From Burkholderiales bacterium (lineage in GTDB: Bacteria > Pseudomonadota > Gammaproteobacteria > Burkholderiales > Burkholderiaceae_F), in NCBI GenBank assembly GCA_016716275.1, contig JADJWR010000003.1, forward strand, positions 1,116,001-1,180,000: a stretch of DNA of 64,000 bases. The letters run 5' to 3'. Made by a program: the position numbers and the translations under genes. This document shows, one piece after another, positions 18,926 to 29,501 of this stretch. The notes beneath the pieces are model-generated. The model saw only the letters and a program-made list of their open reading frames with translations, was not told where the DNA came from and did not search any database. The first letter of the stretch is position 1; every line of letters begins with the position of its first letter.

Positions 18926-19601
18926 GCCCCGCGGCGCGCCGTTCGAGCCGCCACGGCTCCGAACAGCGTGGCGGCTGTCGGTGATTTGACTTGGCTGGCA
19001 CCACGCCTGCCTGGGATCTGCGGCACAACCGCGCTGGCTGCCCCGTCCAGGCCCCCACGAGCAACGAGGCTCCACTTCAGACCTGTCTGAATTTCCGACC
19101 GACCTCAACAGCGGATCGCTTCCGCTTCTGTCTAGCCCGGAAGAACAAGGGGGCGTGGGCAGCAGCGAGGGAAAGCACCCACCGCTTACGGTCGTACCCG
19201 CCTGGTCTTGTTCCAGGTCACGATCAAACGCTCGCGCCTCACCGATTGTGAAGGTCCGCCCGTAGACTTCCTGCGCCCCGGCGGTAGCCGGCAGTTGACG
19301 CACACCACAGACCTGCAGCGCCCGCAATTTTTTGATGGAAGGGAAGACCCACAAGCAAGAAACGGCGGTCGCTCTATACGCATAGCGAAGCTCGTCGAGA
19401 GCGCTGTCGCTGGTCACTCACGCCGTGATCCATTCAAAGCTTGCTTTCGTCGATTGGACAGCTCCTTGGGTTCAGAAGGACAGCTCGGACCGACAGCCTT
19501 TGGTCACGATGTCGGCCAAGGGGCAACCCCTTTGAGGAAACGGGCGCAGGCCTCAGCAGCTGGCTGGGGAATGAGCGGAATGGTTTGCCCAGCCACGGCG
19601 C
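18926..19601. other. non-coding stretch, nothing convincing
   Basis: About 675 bases between the last REP-like unit and the ankyrin-sigma gene. GC content drops along it from backbone level to that of the defence cargo, so the cargo left boundary probably lies near 19.1 kb. Short open frames exist on both strands but lack ribosome sites and recognisable products. The promoter of the defence operon should be here; I could not pick out a convincing -35/-10 pair. Confidence 0.4.
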
Positions 19602-22322
19602 GTGAAAGCCTCAGCGATCTCTCGGCCCGCTCCCGCAGGAGCCGCGGATAGAGGTACGAGCTTGGGCGAGCGACCAAACGATGGTGCGCCGGCGCTTAAC
19701 CGCCTTCTCAGGATGGCCGTCCTGGCTGGCGTTGAGGAGGCTGTGCAGCTGCACGTACGTCGCGGCGACGACCTCAATGCCCGCGACGAAAATGGCTTGA
19801 CACCACTAATGCTCGCCGCGTCGCGGAATCGGGCAAATATCTGCAGGCTCTTGCTGGATTGTGGAGTCGACGCTTGCTCAGTCGACTCAGAAGGCCGAGA
19901 CGCGCTCGCGCTCGCTACGTTTGCCGGTGCTGCGGATGCGGTGGCAGTTCTTGAAGCGGCCCTTGCTCGCCATGCAGGCGTCAGTGGCTCTAGCCGGGTG
20001 TCGGCGCCCACCTCGCGGCAAATGCCGGCCGTCACGGGCAGTCCGCCTGAGGGTTCAAGGACTGCATCCACCGAGGCTGACGTCGGCCGATCGCCCTCCC
20101 GGCCGTCGACTCCCGGCGCCCCGCACTTCGATATTGAGTCAGCTGAGACTCCGCCGCTCAGAGTCGACACGACCCCCGTCGATGCCGAGTCGATTACAAA
20201 CACAGCGTCGACAGAGTCATCCGCAGATGACTGGGCACCACTTGACCTGAGCGAATGGGAAGCCGAGTCAGAGTGTCCGGCGCCAGAGGATGATCCGCAG
20301 CTTGCCCAGGCCGCGACTGCTGTTCAGTTGGCAATCAGCGCACACCGCCCACTCGATACCTCCGAGCCCTGGGAGGATCTGGCTGCATTCCTACCCGCGC
20401 ATGCGACACCACCAATTCCAGCCGATCTTGCCGACGTCAACGATGAACTGCGGCGCATCCTGCTGCGCGCTTTGCGCGAAGGCAGCGTCCCCGAGCTATG
20501 TGTCGAAGACTTGAGCTTCAGCGGTGTCACGTCTGCGGCTGACGACCTGGGACCGCTTGTCCGTTTGGTCATCAACGATCTGGGCGCAGAAATTGATGAA
20601 CGCATCGAGTACCCATCGAATCCAGGAGGCCCCGACGTCTACGTTAACCCTGACGAATCTCCCGACGAAGAGAACGCCGTCACAGAGGCTCTGGCCTTCT
20701 TCAACGACCTCTACTCAAGAAAAAGCGACCCAATGGGCCTTTACCTTCGCGACATGCGAGGCAAGCGGCTCATCGGCGCAGCGGAAGAGTTGACACTTGC
20801 AAAGGCGATGGAAGAGGCGATCGAGAGAGCACTCGACGCCTTAGCCGAATGGCGCAGCGGCCTGTCACAACTGCTCGCTGCGGCAGAGCTCGTGAAGGGC
20901 GGACAGCGACCTTTGAGTTCGCTCTGTTGGCCGGTACTCGACGAACCGTCCTTCGGCAACGAAAGGACTACCGAAGAAGATGGGGAGGAACTCGCCGACT
21001 CCTCCGCAGCCTCGATTGATATCGAGGGGAACGACACTCATGGCGACACCGACGAAGTTGGCGCCGGCCCTTCGCCGAACTATCAAGGGCTTGGGGCGCT
21101 TGAGAAACTCGCTGAAGTCATCGGGTTGGCAGAGGATGAGAACTCGGGGGGAAGTCCAGTCGTCGCCGTTCGGGAAGTACTTGGGCTTCTGTCGCTCAAG
21201 CGCACCTTTCTCATCGAGCTCGGAGCGCACGCAGTAGGTGATGACTCGGCATCCGCCCAGCGCTTCGCCAAGGCAATGAGCGAGTACTGCGACACACGTG
21301 ATGCCTTTGCACTGGCAAACATCCGACTTGTCCTGTCCATCGCGAGGCGCTACGCGGGCGGTCCGCACGCCTTCGCTGACGTGATTCAGGAGGGCAACAT
21401 CGGCTTGCTGCGCGCGATTGACAAGTTTGACTGGCGTCGCGGTTTCAAGTTCTCGACGATGGCCACCTGGTGGATTCGTCAGCAGATTACGCGTGCGTTT
21501 GCGGATTCATCGCTGCTGATTCGACTACCTGTTCACGCTTACGAAACCGCAAGACTTGTTGCCCAGGACGCCGACACCGCGGAGCGCACAACCGGTCACC
21601 GACCGTCCACTGCAGAGCTCGCCGAACGCATATCACTCGCACCTCGCAGGTTGGAGAACATTCTTCGTGCAACTGCAGTTCCTCTGCCGATTGAGGAGTT
21701 GGAGGATGAGCCGGAGTTTGGCGATCCGGTCGCGCTCGATCCGCTTGAGAAGGTTTCAACCGATCAACTGCGCCGGACCCTCGACCACATCCTCTCGCAG
21801 CTGCCCACCAAACTTGCACAGATCGTGACACTGCGCTTTGGGCTTGGCGAAGACGATCCGATGACGTTGGAAGAAGTCGGCGTTCGGTTTAATGTGACTC
21901 GTGAACGTATCAGACAGCTTGAAGCAAAAGCGTTCAGGAAGTTAAGGCGTCCATTTCGTAGAGCCCCGCTTTGGCCGTGGCTCTATGACGCGGCGCCGGA
22001 ACGCTGTCTTGCTAGCTCCGACGATGACGACTCTAGCGATGGAGAGGCCGATGCCTCGATGCTGGTTAACGGAGTTGATATCGGCAGGACAAACACGACC
22101 CCTTCCGTCCACAAGCAGATCGTGAAAAGCCAGCAGACCCGACTAGACGAGGTGCTCGCGCAGGCCGAGAAGTTGGGAATACCCGTCGAGGACGACCGGG
22201 AGGGTACGGGATCGGTGTGGGTCCATCTGACTTCCGTGCGCGGTAAGCGTGCCGAGGCTCTCGTCCGCAAGTTGCACTCCCTCGGATTTGAGCATTGGCC
22301 AGGGAAGGGTTATTGGAGATGA
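19602..22322 (+). CDS. ankyrin-repeat protein fused to an RpoD-like sigma-70 factor
   Basis: 906 residues from the ATG at 19602; an internal ATG at 19713 is possible. Residues about 38-125 are ankyrin-like repeats (DLNARDENGLTPLMLAASRNRANICRLLLDCGVDA). An acidic linker follows. Near residue 375 a region 1.2-like segment DPMGLYLRDMRGKRLI appears, as in primary sigma factors. Region 2 (about 560-640) has NIRLVLSIARRYAG, FADVIQEGNIGLLRAIDKFDW and FKFSTMATWWIRQQITRA; region 4 (about 715-790) has MTLEEVGVRFNVTRERIRQLEAKAFRKLRRP. A C-terminal extension of about 110 residues is unassigned. The TGA overlaps the ATG of the MORC ATPase gene, so it is translationally coupled to the defence operon. Likely role: directing RNA polymerase to specific promoters on a signal sensed by the ankyrin part. 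Confidence 0.85.
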   Translation: MKASAISRPAPAGAADRGTSLGERPNDGAPALNRLLRMAVLAGVEEAVQLHVRRGDDLNARDENGLTPLMLAASRNRANICRLLLDCGVDACSVDSEGRDALALATFAGAADAVAVLEAALARHAGVSGSSRVSAPTSRQMPAVTGSPPEGSRTASTEADVGRSPSRPSTPGAPHFDIESAETPPLRVDTTPVDAESITNTASTESSADDWAPLDLSEWEAESECPAPEDDPQLAQAATAVQLAISAHRPLDTSEPWEDLAAFLPAHATPPIPADLADVNDELRRILLRALREGSVPELCVEDLSFSGVTSAADDLGPLVRLVINDLGAEIDERIEYPSNPGGPDVYVNPDESPDEENAVTEALAFFNDLYSRKSDPMGLYLRDMRGKRLIGAAEELTLAKAMEEAIERALDALAEWRSGLSQLLAAAELVKGGQRPLSSLCWPVLDEPSFGNERTTEEDGEELADSSAASIDIEGNDTHGDTDEVGAGPSPNYQGLGALEKLAEVIGLAEDENSGGSPVVAVREVLGLLSLKRTFLIELGAHAVGDDSASAQRFAKAMSEYCDTRDAFALANIRLVLSIARRYAGGPHAFADVIQEGNIGLLRAIDKFDWRRGFKFSTMATWWIRQQITRAFADSSLLIRLPVHAYETARLVAQDADTAERTTGHRPSTAELAERISLAPRRLENILRATAVPLPIEELEDEPEFGDPVALDPLEKVSTDQLRRTLDHILSQLPTKLAQIVTLRFGLGEDDPMTLEEVGVRFNVTRERIRQLEAKAFRKLRRPFRRAPLWPWLYDAAPERCLASSDDDDSSDGEADASMLVNGVDIGRTNTTPSVHKQIVKSQQTRLDEVLAQAEKLGIPVEDDREGTGSVWVHLTSVRGKRAEALVRKLHSLGFEHWPGKGYWR

Positions 22323-23830
22323 ACGCCAAGACAAGGAGCGCGCCACCAAGAGCCGGGGCAATGATGGAGGCACTCCGCGGTCTCGGCTATTCAACGGCGG
22401 CCTCGCTGGCCGACATCATTGATAACAGCATCTCGGCCGGCGCTACGGAGGTTCGCGTCGACTTCGCGTGGCTCGGAACCTCGAGTCGTATCTCTGTCCT
22501 CGACGATGGTCGAGGCATGAATGACGCCGAGCTTGAGAGCGCGATGCGTCTAGGCGAGAAGAGCCCCCTTGACGCACGCGCACCCGGAGATCTTGGCCGC
22601 TTTGGCGTGGGGCTCAAGACAGCCTCCTTCGCCCAATGCCGCCAGTTAACGGTCGCGACTGTCAAGGCCGGTGAGCACTCCTGTCTTCGCTGGGACCTAG
22701 ACGCCCTGGTCGACAATCCCGACGGCGGATGGCTGTTGTTCGAAGGGGCTGCACTAGGCTCGGAGCGCTTCCTCGAACCGCTGGCAAATCGAACGGCCGG
22801 CACGTTGGTTCTGTGGGAAAAACTGGACCGTATCGTGACCTGCGGGTTCACCGCTGATGATTTCAATGACCTGATCGATCGCGTGGAAGCGCATTTGGCG
22901 ATGGTCTTCCACCGTCTTCTCCAGGCTCCGAAGCCAAGTTTGTGTCTGCTGTTGAATGGACGGCCGGTTGCGCCTTGGGATCCCTTCATGGTGGGACACC
23001 CTGCGAAGCCGTGGGCCTCACCCATTGCGAGAACGAACACCGACGCTGGACCGGTTGAGGTCGAGTGCCACGTGCTTCCGCACAAAGACAGGCTAACTTC
23101 CCGTGAGCTTGCTGTGGCGGCTGGCCCGAACGGCTGGACAGCACAACAGGGCTTTTATGTCTATCGCAACGAGCGGCTCTTGGTGGCCGGTGGTTGGCTT
23201 GGGCTCGGCCCAGGGCGTGCCTGGAATCGAGAAGAGGCACATCGTCTTGCGCGCATCCGACTCGATATCCCCAATACGGCCGACGCCGCTTGGACAATTG
23301 ACATTAGGAAGTCAACAGCACGGCCGCCTGTCTCGCTCCGTCCCTGGCTCACGCGATTGGCCGAGGACACTCGCGAACGCGCCCGCAAGGTGTTCGCCTT
23401 CCGCGGCTCGCCGCCTCCCGGGCCAAGCGGGAACGCCATTGAGCAGGCTTGGCGAGTAGAACATTCGGCAACCGGCGCGCGTTACCGGATCGACGAGAAG
23501 CACCCAGCGGTAGCAGCCGTCCTCGACAGCTCTGGGGAACAACTCCCCCTCGTGCGCGCCATGCTGCGTGTAATCGAAGAAACAGTACCAGTCCAACGCA
23601 TTTGGCTCGACACGGCGGAGAACAGGGAAACACCGCGGACGGGGTTCGCGGGCGAGCCGCCCGCGTCCATCCTTCACGTGCTCGCTACTCTTTACGCAGA
23701 TATGGTCGATCGTCGCGGCATGAGCCCTGACGCTGCCAAGCGAATGCTCATGTCGACCGAACCATTTCACAACTACCCCACCCTCATCGCCTCCCTGCCG
23801 ATGATCGATCAGCAATCCGGCAGTCAGTAG
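22319..23830 (+). CDS. MORC/MutL-type GHKL ATPase of an R-M-like system
   Basis: 503 residues from the ATG at 22319, chosen because it forms an ATGA overlap with the sigma gene. The GHKL fold is explicit: Asn-containing N box LADIIDNSISAGAT, G1 box SVLDDGRGM, G2 box DLGRFGVGLKTASF. An S5-like middle segment follows (GLGPGRAWNREEAHRLARIRLDIPNTADAAWTIDIRKS). Prokaryotic MORC-like ATPases were predicted by comparative genomics to work with Z1, DUF4420, AIPR, Vsr and cytosine methylase genes in restriction-modification-like operons, and that is its context here. Expected role: ATP-driven dimer clamp loading or scanning DNA. The next gene starts 16 bases downstream. Confidence 0.88.
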   Translation: MNAKTRSAPPRAGAMMEALRGLGYSTAASLADIIDNSISAGATEVRVDFAWLGTSSRISVLDDGRGMNDAELESAMRLGEKSPLDARAPGDLGRFGVGLKTASFAQCRQLTVATVKAGEHSCLRWDLDALVDNPDGGWLLFEGAALGSERFLEPLANRTAGTLVLWEKLDRIVTCGFTADDFNDLIDRVEAHLAMVFHRLLQAPKPSLCLLLNGRPVAPWDPFMVGHPAKPWASPIARTNTDAGPVEVECHVLPHKDRLTSRELAVAAGPNGWTAQQGFYVYRNERLLVAGGWLGLGPGRAWNREEAHRLARIRLDIPNTADAAWTIDIRKSTARPPVSLRPWLTRLAEDTRERARKVFAFRGSPPPGPSGNAIEQAWRVEHSATGARYRIDEKHPAVAAVLDSSGEQLPLVRAMLRVIEETVPVQRIWLDTAENRETPRTGFAGEPPASILHVLATLYADMVDRRGMSPDAAKRMLMSTEPFHNYPTLIASLPMIDQQSGSQ

Positions 23831-23846
23831 GCGGAGCGATTCGCCC

Positions 23847-26738
23847 ATGCGTGTACCCGAAACGGCCTTGCCTTATGTGATCAGCCTCGCGCAGACGATG
23901 TTGCTTGCGGAGCGCGAGAAGTCCGGCATAACGCCCTCGCTCATCTCCGAGAAAGTCAAAGTGGCGGCAGCCGTGCTCTCAGCATCGTTTCCGGAGGGAA
24001 TCGACCAAGACGCTGCGATAACTGAACTCATACGCCGTTTTAGCCACTGGATCGGAAAGGACGCGTCACTGCACGACATCGAAGGACATGTGCCTTGGCT
24101 AGTAGCGGCGCGCAAGAAAGACTGGCGCTACTGGCAGAGGTATCGGGCATTTCTTGAGCGGAAGCTCTCGGCTGACGTTGTGTCGGCCCTTGATGAATCC
24201 ACCGATGGCATTCTCGGGCGCCTTGAAGATCCACGGCGAGAAGGGTCTTGGGATCGGCGCGGACTCGTCGTCGGGCACGTTCAGTCGGGCAAGACCGGAA
24301 ACTATTCGGGGCTCGTCTGCAAGGCAGCCGATGCCGGATACAAGGTCATCATTGTCTTGGCGGGTTTGCATAACAATCTGCGCTCGCAAACCCAGATACG
24401 CCTGGAGGAAAGCTTTCTTGGGTATGAGACCTCAGCAAACCGCGACCCGGGTGAACCCATAGGCGTGGCCGAGATAGACAGCGATCCCAGGATTCACCCC
24501 CATTGCGCGACAACCAGACAAAACAATGGGGACTTCAATACGCGCGTGGCACGGCACTTTGCCATTTCCCCAGAAGAAAGGCCGTGGCTATTTGTAGTCA
24601 AGAAGGAGCGCACAATCCTCACGCGCTTGCTTTCTTGGATACAGGGCCACGTTGCTGACGCAACGGACAGCGCTACTGGCCGGCGCTTCGTGACAAATCT
24701 GCCACTGCTTGTGATCGATGATGAAGCCGACCACGCCTCCGTAGACACGGGGGAGCAACTGTTCAATGCCGATGGCACGCCAGACGAGGAGCATCAGCCC
24801 AAGACCATCAATAGCCTCATTCGGAAAATCCTCCATTCCTTCGCTAAGTCCGCATACGTCGGATACACGGCAACCCCATTTGCCAATATCTTCATTCATC
24901 GAAAGGGGGCGACCTTAGACGAAGGGCCAGACCTCTTCCCACAGGCGTTCATCATCAATCTTGCCGCGCCGTCCAACTATGTGGGGCCAGCGCGCGTGTT
25001 CGGCCTCCGCTCGCCAGAAGGCCGATCCGCCGGGTTGCCACTTGTCCGCGATGTTGCAGATCACGTTAACAAAGACGAGCCTGGCGGGTGGATGCCCGCA
25101 AAGCACAAGAAGGACCACATCCCCACGTATCACGGCCAAGAGACGTTGCCGCCATCATTGAAGGAGGCAATTTGTGCCTTTGTTCTCGCGTGCGCGGCAC
25201 GCGCCTGCAGGGGACAGGTTGCAGAGCATTCGTCGATGCTGGTGCACGTAACTCGATACAACAACGTTCAGGCCTGCGTGCGTCAACAGGTCGACGAGGC
25301 GGTCCGCCGGATGCGACAACGGATAACCCGAGGCAGCGATCACCTCGCGCTGGTGGCTCAACTGAGGTCGCTTTGGGAGTTGGATTTCGTGCCGACGTGC
25401 GAAGAGATTGCGCGGCGCGTGCCCGAACCCGTCGGGCCGCCGAGAGTGCCACACTGGGACGAGATCCTTGCAGCACTGCCTGACGTCTTGTCTGACATCG
25501 AAGTGCGGATGATCAACGGCACAGCAAAGGACGCACTCGACTACGCGGAGAACACCGGCAGGGGTCTCAAGGTCATCGCCATCGGGGGGGACAAGCTTTC
25601 GCGCGGCCTGACCCTGGAAGGACTGTGTGTCAGCTATTTCGTCAGAACGACGAAGATGTACGACACGCTAATGCAAATGGGTCGATGGTTCGGTTACCGA
25701 CCCGGCTACGTAGACCTGTGCCGCCTATACACCTCTGTGGACTTGGTGGAATGGTTTGGACACATAGCCGACGCCTCCGAGGAGTTGCGTGAGGAATTCG
25801 ACGCCATGGCCGAAAGCGGCGCGACTCCGAGAGACTATGGACTAAAGGTGCAGTCCCATCCGGTATTGCTAGTGACATCGCCACTAAAGATGCGTACAGC
25901 AAAGAGCCTGCAGCTCTCGTTCAGCGGCGAGCTCTTGGAAACAGTTGCGCTCCATAAGGATTCGGCAATTCTGGATCGCAATCTTGCCGCCACCAGCAGA
26001 CTGCTCACCGCCATGGGGGTTCCCGCTGAGGCAGGCGTAATTCGTCGAAAGCGCGGAGCGACAGAGCAGCCCTGGGAGGGCTTTCTATGGAACGGGATAA
26101 GGGCGGAGTTGATCGCCGAGTTCTTGGAGAACTACGCCACGCACCCGAAGGCACGCAAGGTCAACAGCGCGTTACTTGCAGAATTCATCCGCTCCATGGC
26201 AAAGACGTCTGAGCTCACCGCATGGACCGTGGCGCTCCTCGGCGGCGGGACGGGCGCTCCGTATGTATTTGATGGCACTCTGAAGATCGACAACATGCTT
26301 AAACGTGCCGCCGACCCAGATATCAAGGATCGCTACTCCATCGGCCGACTGCTTTCACCGCGCGATGAGGCAATCGATCTTGATTCGGCGGCATGGAAGG
26401 CGGCCCTCGATGCGACGATCCGCGCCTGGAAACCTGATCCCGGACGGCAGCCTGATGGACAGGAGCCTAGGCCGCCGGAGATGCCAAATGGCCCTGCGAT
26501 CCGTCGTATCCGCGGCAAAGGCGCTGATGGCGTTACGGCTGCGCCGGAACGCGGACTCCTCTTGCTCTACCCTCTTGACCCGCACGAAGCGGGTGCAGAC
26601 GTCTTCCCTGAGCGCAAGGAGCCGATCATCGCCTTCGGAGTAAGTTTCCCTTCGAGCGACTCCGGCGTGAAGGTCGAATACAAGGTTGATCACCTCACGT
26701 GGGCGAGATGGGAGCAGGAATATGGCTCGGCCGAGTAA
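23847..26738 (+). CDS. Z1-domain superfamily II-like ATPase
   Basis: 963 residues. Walker A-like loop GHVQSGKTGNYSGLVCKA, Walker B LVIDDEADHAS, the motif SAYVGYTATPFANIFI, and late helicase-like motifs VIAIGGDKLSRGLTLEGLCVSYFVRTT and LMQMGRWFGYRPGY, which carries a candidate arginine finger. This is the Z1 family associated with MORC, DUF4420 and AIPR genes; it probably translocates on or remodels DNA after methylation-state recognition. The ATG at 23847 follows the MORC stop by 16 bases. Its end overlaps the next gene by 17 bases. Full length, no broken motifs seen. Confidence 0.88.
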   Translation: MRVPETALPYVISLAQTMLLAEREKSGITPSLISEKVKVAAAVLSASFPEGIDQDAAITELIRRFSHWIGKDASLHDIEGHVPWLVAARKKDWRYWQRYRAFLERKLSADVVSALDESTDGILGRLEDPRREGSWDRRGLVVGHVQSGKTGNYSGLVCKAADAGYKVIIVLAGLHNNLRSQTQIRLEESFLGYETSANRDPGEPIGVAEIDSDPRIHPHCATTRQNNGDFNTRVARHFAISPEERPWLFVVKKERTILTRLLSWIQGHVADATDSATGRRFVTNLPLLVIDDEADHASVDTGEQLFNADGTPDEEHQPKTINSLIRKILHSFAKSAYVGYTATPFANIFIHRKGATLDEGPDLFPQAFIINLAAPSNYVGPARVFGLRSPEGRSAGLPLVRDVADHVNKDEPGGWMPAKHKKDHIPTYHGQETLPPSLKEAICAFVLACAARACRGQVAEHSSMLVHVTRYNNVQACVRQQVDEAVRRMRQRITRGSDHLALVAQLRSLWELDFVPTCEEIARRVPEPVGPPRVPHWDEILAALPDVLSDIEVRMINGTAKDALDYAENTGRGLKVIAIGGDKLSRGLTLEGLCVSYFVRTTKMYDTLMQMGRWFGYRPGYVDLCRLYTSVDLVEWFGHIADASEELREEFDAMAESGATPRDYGLKVQSHPVLLVTSPLKMRTAKSLQLSFSGELLETVALHKDSAILDRNLAATSRLLTAMGVPAEAGVIRRKRGATEQPWEGFLWNGIRAELIAEFLENYATHPKARKVNSALLAEFIRSMAKTSELTAWTVALLGGGTGAPYVFDGTLKIDNMLKRAADPDIKDRYSIGRLLSPRDEAIDLDSAAWKAALDATIRAWKPDPGRQPDGQEPRPPEMPNGPAIRRIRGKGADGVTAAPERGLLLLYPLDPHEAGADVFPERKEPIIAFGVSFPSSDSGVKVEYKVDHLTWARWEQEYGSAE

Positions 26739-27726
26739 CGAGTTCATCCTGGCATGGAACTCGTTGCTTGGGTCGGGGAATGGCTCCGGGTGGCGCACGA
26801 TCCCGATCACACCGGCGGGTCCGTGTCAGTTATGCGCCGGGCGCCGCTTCCCCGGCAATGAGGAAGCCCTCTTAGCGGGCTTTTCATCAGTAACCGTTCC
26901 CCGCGCGGAAAACCTGCCGGAAGGCGTGGGCTTTCGCGTCGAACGCGTCGATCCCCATCACGACGGGATGACATGGCTTGCGCTCACACGGAATGCGTCC
27001 GGCAGCGCGGACCTCTTTCTATCGATGGTTTGCGATGTCGCAGGCGCACTGGACGCTGACGCCGATTCGGATCAACCCCATCTTCTTCGGACCTTGCTCG
27101 GACGCGTGCGCGCATGGCAAGAGTTCATGCGCAAGGGTGTAACGGCTCTTGGCCCGGAAGCCGAGATTGGGTTGTTCGGAGAACTGGCGCTTCTGCATTC
27201 ATTAATCGACACTGGTCTGCCTGCCGCGCGGGCCATCGAGTCCTGGGTTGGACCTTTCGATGGCGTGCAGGATTTCGAGCTCGGCGCGGGCGCATTGGAG
27301 GTGAAAACCACACTTTCCCACGCCGGCTTTCCCGCTCGCATCGGCTCCCTCGAACAACTCGATGACTCGGTTCGCCAACCCCTCTTTGTCGTCGCCATTC
27401 GACTGCGCCAAACTGCCGACGGCCAGAACCTGCCCGGAATCGTCGGAACTCTCCAAGCAGAAATCAAAGGAAGTCCGGAAGCCGAGCGCTTGCTGGCCGA
27501 CCGGTTACTAGCGGCTGGCTATTTCGATGCCCATGCCGACCATTACCCACGGCGCTTCGTGGTCGTAAACGTGCGTGTGCTCGAAGTTGCCGACGGTTTC
27601 CCCCGACTTACCTACGGTCGCGTGCCAACCGGCATTCTTAAGGCCGCGTATGAAGTCGACTTAGATAAGGTAACCGGCGACGACGCAGGAATGGACGGCG
27701 CCCTAAGAAAACTCGGAGTGCTCTGA
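26722..27726 (+). CDS. DUF4420 PD-(D/E)XK-motif protein
   Basis: 334 residues from the ATG at 26722, inside the end of the Z1 frame and preceded by GGAGCAGG. Starts MARPSNEFILAWNSL. Helix AEIGLFGELALLHSLID and strand pair DGVQDFELGAGALEVKTTLSH give the D...ExK catalytic pattern of PD-(D/E)XK nucleases. A central Cys pair (CQLCAGRRF) is near the N-terminus. In this gene neighbourhood it is the probable DNA-cleaving subunit. It overlaps Z1 by 17 bases and ends 2 bases before AIPR, so the unit is tightly coupled. Confidence 0.85.
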   Translation: MARPSNEFILAWNSLLGSGNGSGWRTIPITPAGPCQLCAGRRFPGNEEALLAGFSSVTVPRAENLPEGVGFRVERVDPHHDGMTWLALTRNASGSADLFLSMVCDVAGALDADADSDQPHLLRTLLGRVRAWQEFMRKGVTALGPEAEIGLFGELALLHSLIDTGLPAARAIESWVGPFDGVQDFELGAGALEVKTTLSHAGFPARIGSLEQLDDSVRQPLFVVAIRLRQTADGQNLPGIVGTLQAEIKGSPEAERLLADRLLAAGYFDAHADHYPRRFVVVNVRVLEVADGFPRLTYGRVPTGILKAAYEVDLDKVTGDDAGMDGALRKLGVL

Positions 27727-27728
27727 AA

Positions 27729-29501
27729 ATGGATCTGGCGGAGTTCCTTCGTGAGACGCAAGCGGAGGTCAAGACCCAGATGGTCGATGGGTCACCGTTT
27801 GCGGAGATTGTCTTCTCCGAGATCGTCATGTCACACATGGCCGATATCGGCATGACCTTTGAGCCGGTCGTTTGCCATTTCCAAGGCAGAGTGGGCAATG
27901 CCAACCTACGATTAAGCGGCTATGCCATCTCCGACGATCAGGATCAACTTGATTTGTTCGTCAGCCTGTACGACGCCGTTGATGCGCCAACGCCGATTCC
28001 AGACTCCGATACCAAGCATGCGGCTGAACAGTGTCTGCGCTTTCTGAGCTTATGCGCGGAAGGAAGGATGGCCCAACGGCTTGACCCCTCCAGTGATGTG
28101 CGATCCCTGGCTCAGACGCTGCAGGCAATTTACGACCAACTTGAACAGGTACGTGTTTTTGTTCTAACCGATAAGGTCGCCAAGGCAAAGAGCTTTCAGA
28201 CGAGGGAGATTGGCGGAAAGGCAGTAAGACTCGAAGTCATGGATATCGAGCGCCTTCACCGACATTGGTCCGAGGGCAAACCACGCGACGAGCTTGTCGT
28301 CGATTTCAGCGAAGTATCAGGTTCTCCCCTTCCCTGCGTTTTCGTACCCGGCGAAAGCGACGATTACGACTACGCGCTGACAGCCATCCCGGGCGAGGCT
28401 TTGCGCCTGCTTTACGAGAAGTTCGGCGCGAGACTGCTCGAAGCGAACGTGCGATCCTTCCTAAGCGTAAAGGGCAGCAAGGGCGTCAACGCCGGCATTC
28501 AGAACACCCTACGGACTGCGCCGGGCAGATTCATGGCCTATAACAACGGCATCGTGATCGTCGCCGACGAATTGCGCTTTGGCCAAGCCCAGGACAGCGC
28601 GACCGGCATTGCTTGGATGAAGGGTTTGCAGATTGTCAATGGTGGTCAGACAACGGCCTCCCTTTATTTCACCAAGAGACGGTTTCCGGACACTGACTTA
28701 AGCCAAGTGCGCGTGGCGGCCAAGATCATTGTGATGCGCACACAGGACAATGTGAAAGAAGAGGCCCTGGTCGCTGACATCTCTCGCTTCGCAAACAGCC
28801 AGAACGCTGTGCGGCAGTCGGATCTCTCGGCTAACAAGCCCTTTCATGTGGAAGTGGAAAGGCTATCTCTGACCGTCTTCTGCCCTGACGGCGTCTCCCG
28901 CTGGTTCTACGAACGGGCGGCAGGCAGTTACAGCACGATGCTCGCCCGTGAAGGCTCGACGCCAGCCAAGCTTCGGGCATTGAAGGATCAGATTCCCCCA
29001 TCGCGGCGGATCACCAAGACCGACTTGGCGAAGTACATGAATGCGTGGGGCGAAAGGCCCGACTTCGTGAGCCTTGGAGCGCAAAAGAACTTTGACAAGT
29101 TCATGGATTCGCTCGTTGCGTCAGATGGCACCGAGGTGCGTCTACCAACAAAGGAAGACTACAAGGCGATGATCGCGAAGGCAAAGATCTTCCGCGACAC
29201 TCAGAAGCTTGTTCGCCCGATGTTCCAGGCATTTCAGGCCAATGTGACGGCCTATGTGGTCGCGGTCTTGGCGAATAGATTAGGCAAGCACATTGATCTC
29301 GACCGGGTGTGGACACGGCAGGGGATTTCGACCCAACTTGCTGCGCAGATTGCAGCGTGGGCTCGAGAGGTCAATGACATGCTCCACCGTACGGCGGGGG
29401 GGCGAATGATTTCCGAGTGGGCGAAGAAGCCGGAGTGTCGCGACGCGGTCCTAGGGGCCACGTACTCAGCGCCAGCCGAGGGCATCCCCGAAGTTCGCTG
29501 A
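27729..29501 (+). CDS. AIPR-family abortive-infection phage-resistance protein
   Basis: 590 residues. The AIPR core is clear: RSFLSVKGSKGVNAGIQNTLRTAPGRFMAYNNGIVIVADE, GLQIVNGGQTTASLYFTKRRFPDTDLSQVRVAAKIIV, then SRFANSQNAVRQSDLSANKPFHVEVERLS. AIPR proteins occur in abortive-infection loci and MORC/Z1 systems; their biochemical activity is not settled. It starts 2 bases after DUF4420 and is the last gene of the plus-strand operon. About 200 bases of intergenic DNA separate its stop from the converging restriction endonuclease. Confidence 0.9.
   Translation: MDLAEFLRETQAEVKTQMVDGSPFAEIVFSEIVMSHMADIGMTFEPVVCHFQGRVGNANLRLSGYAISDDQDQLDLFVSLYDAVDAPTPIPDSDTKHAAEQCLRFLSLCAEGRMAQRLDPSSDVRSLAQTLQAIYDQLEQVRVFVLTDKVAKAKSFQTREIGGKAVRLEVMDIERLHRHWSEGKPRDELVVDFSEVSGSPLPCVFVPGESDDYDYALTAIPGEALRLLYEKFGARLLEANVRSFLSVKGSKGVNAGIQNTLRTAPGRFMAYNNGIVIVADELRFGQAQDSATGIAWMKGLQIVNGGQTTASLYFTKRRFPDTDLSQVRVAAKIIVMRTQDNVKEEALVADISRFANSQNAVRQSDLSANKPFHVEVERLSLTVFCPDGVSRWFYERAAGSYSTMLAREGSTPAKLRALKDQIPPSRRITKTDLAKYMNAWGERPDFVSLGAQKNFDKFMDSLVASDGTEVRLPTKEDYKAMIAKAKIFRDTQKLVRPMFQAFQANVTAYVVAVLANRLGKHIDLDRVWTRQGISTQLAAQIAAWAREVNDMLHRTAGGRMISEWAKKPECRDAVLGATYSAPAEGIPEVR

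Noticed and set aside
18926..19601. Possible integrase remnant between the REP-like repeats and the sigma gene
   Set aside because: No recombinase motif can be read in any frame, and the short frames have no ribosome site.
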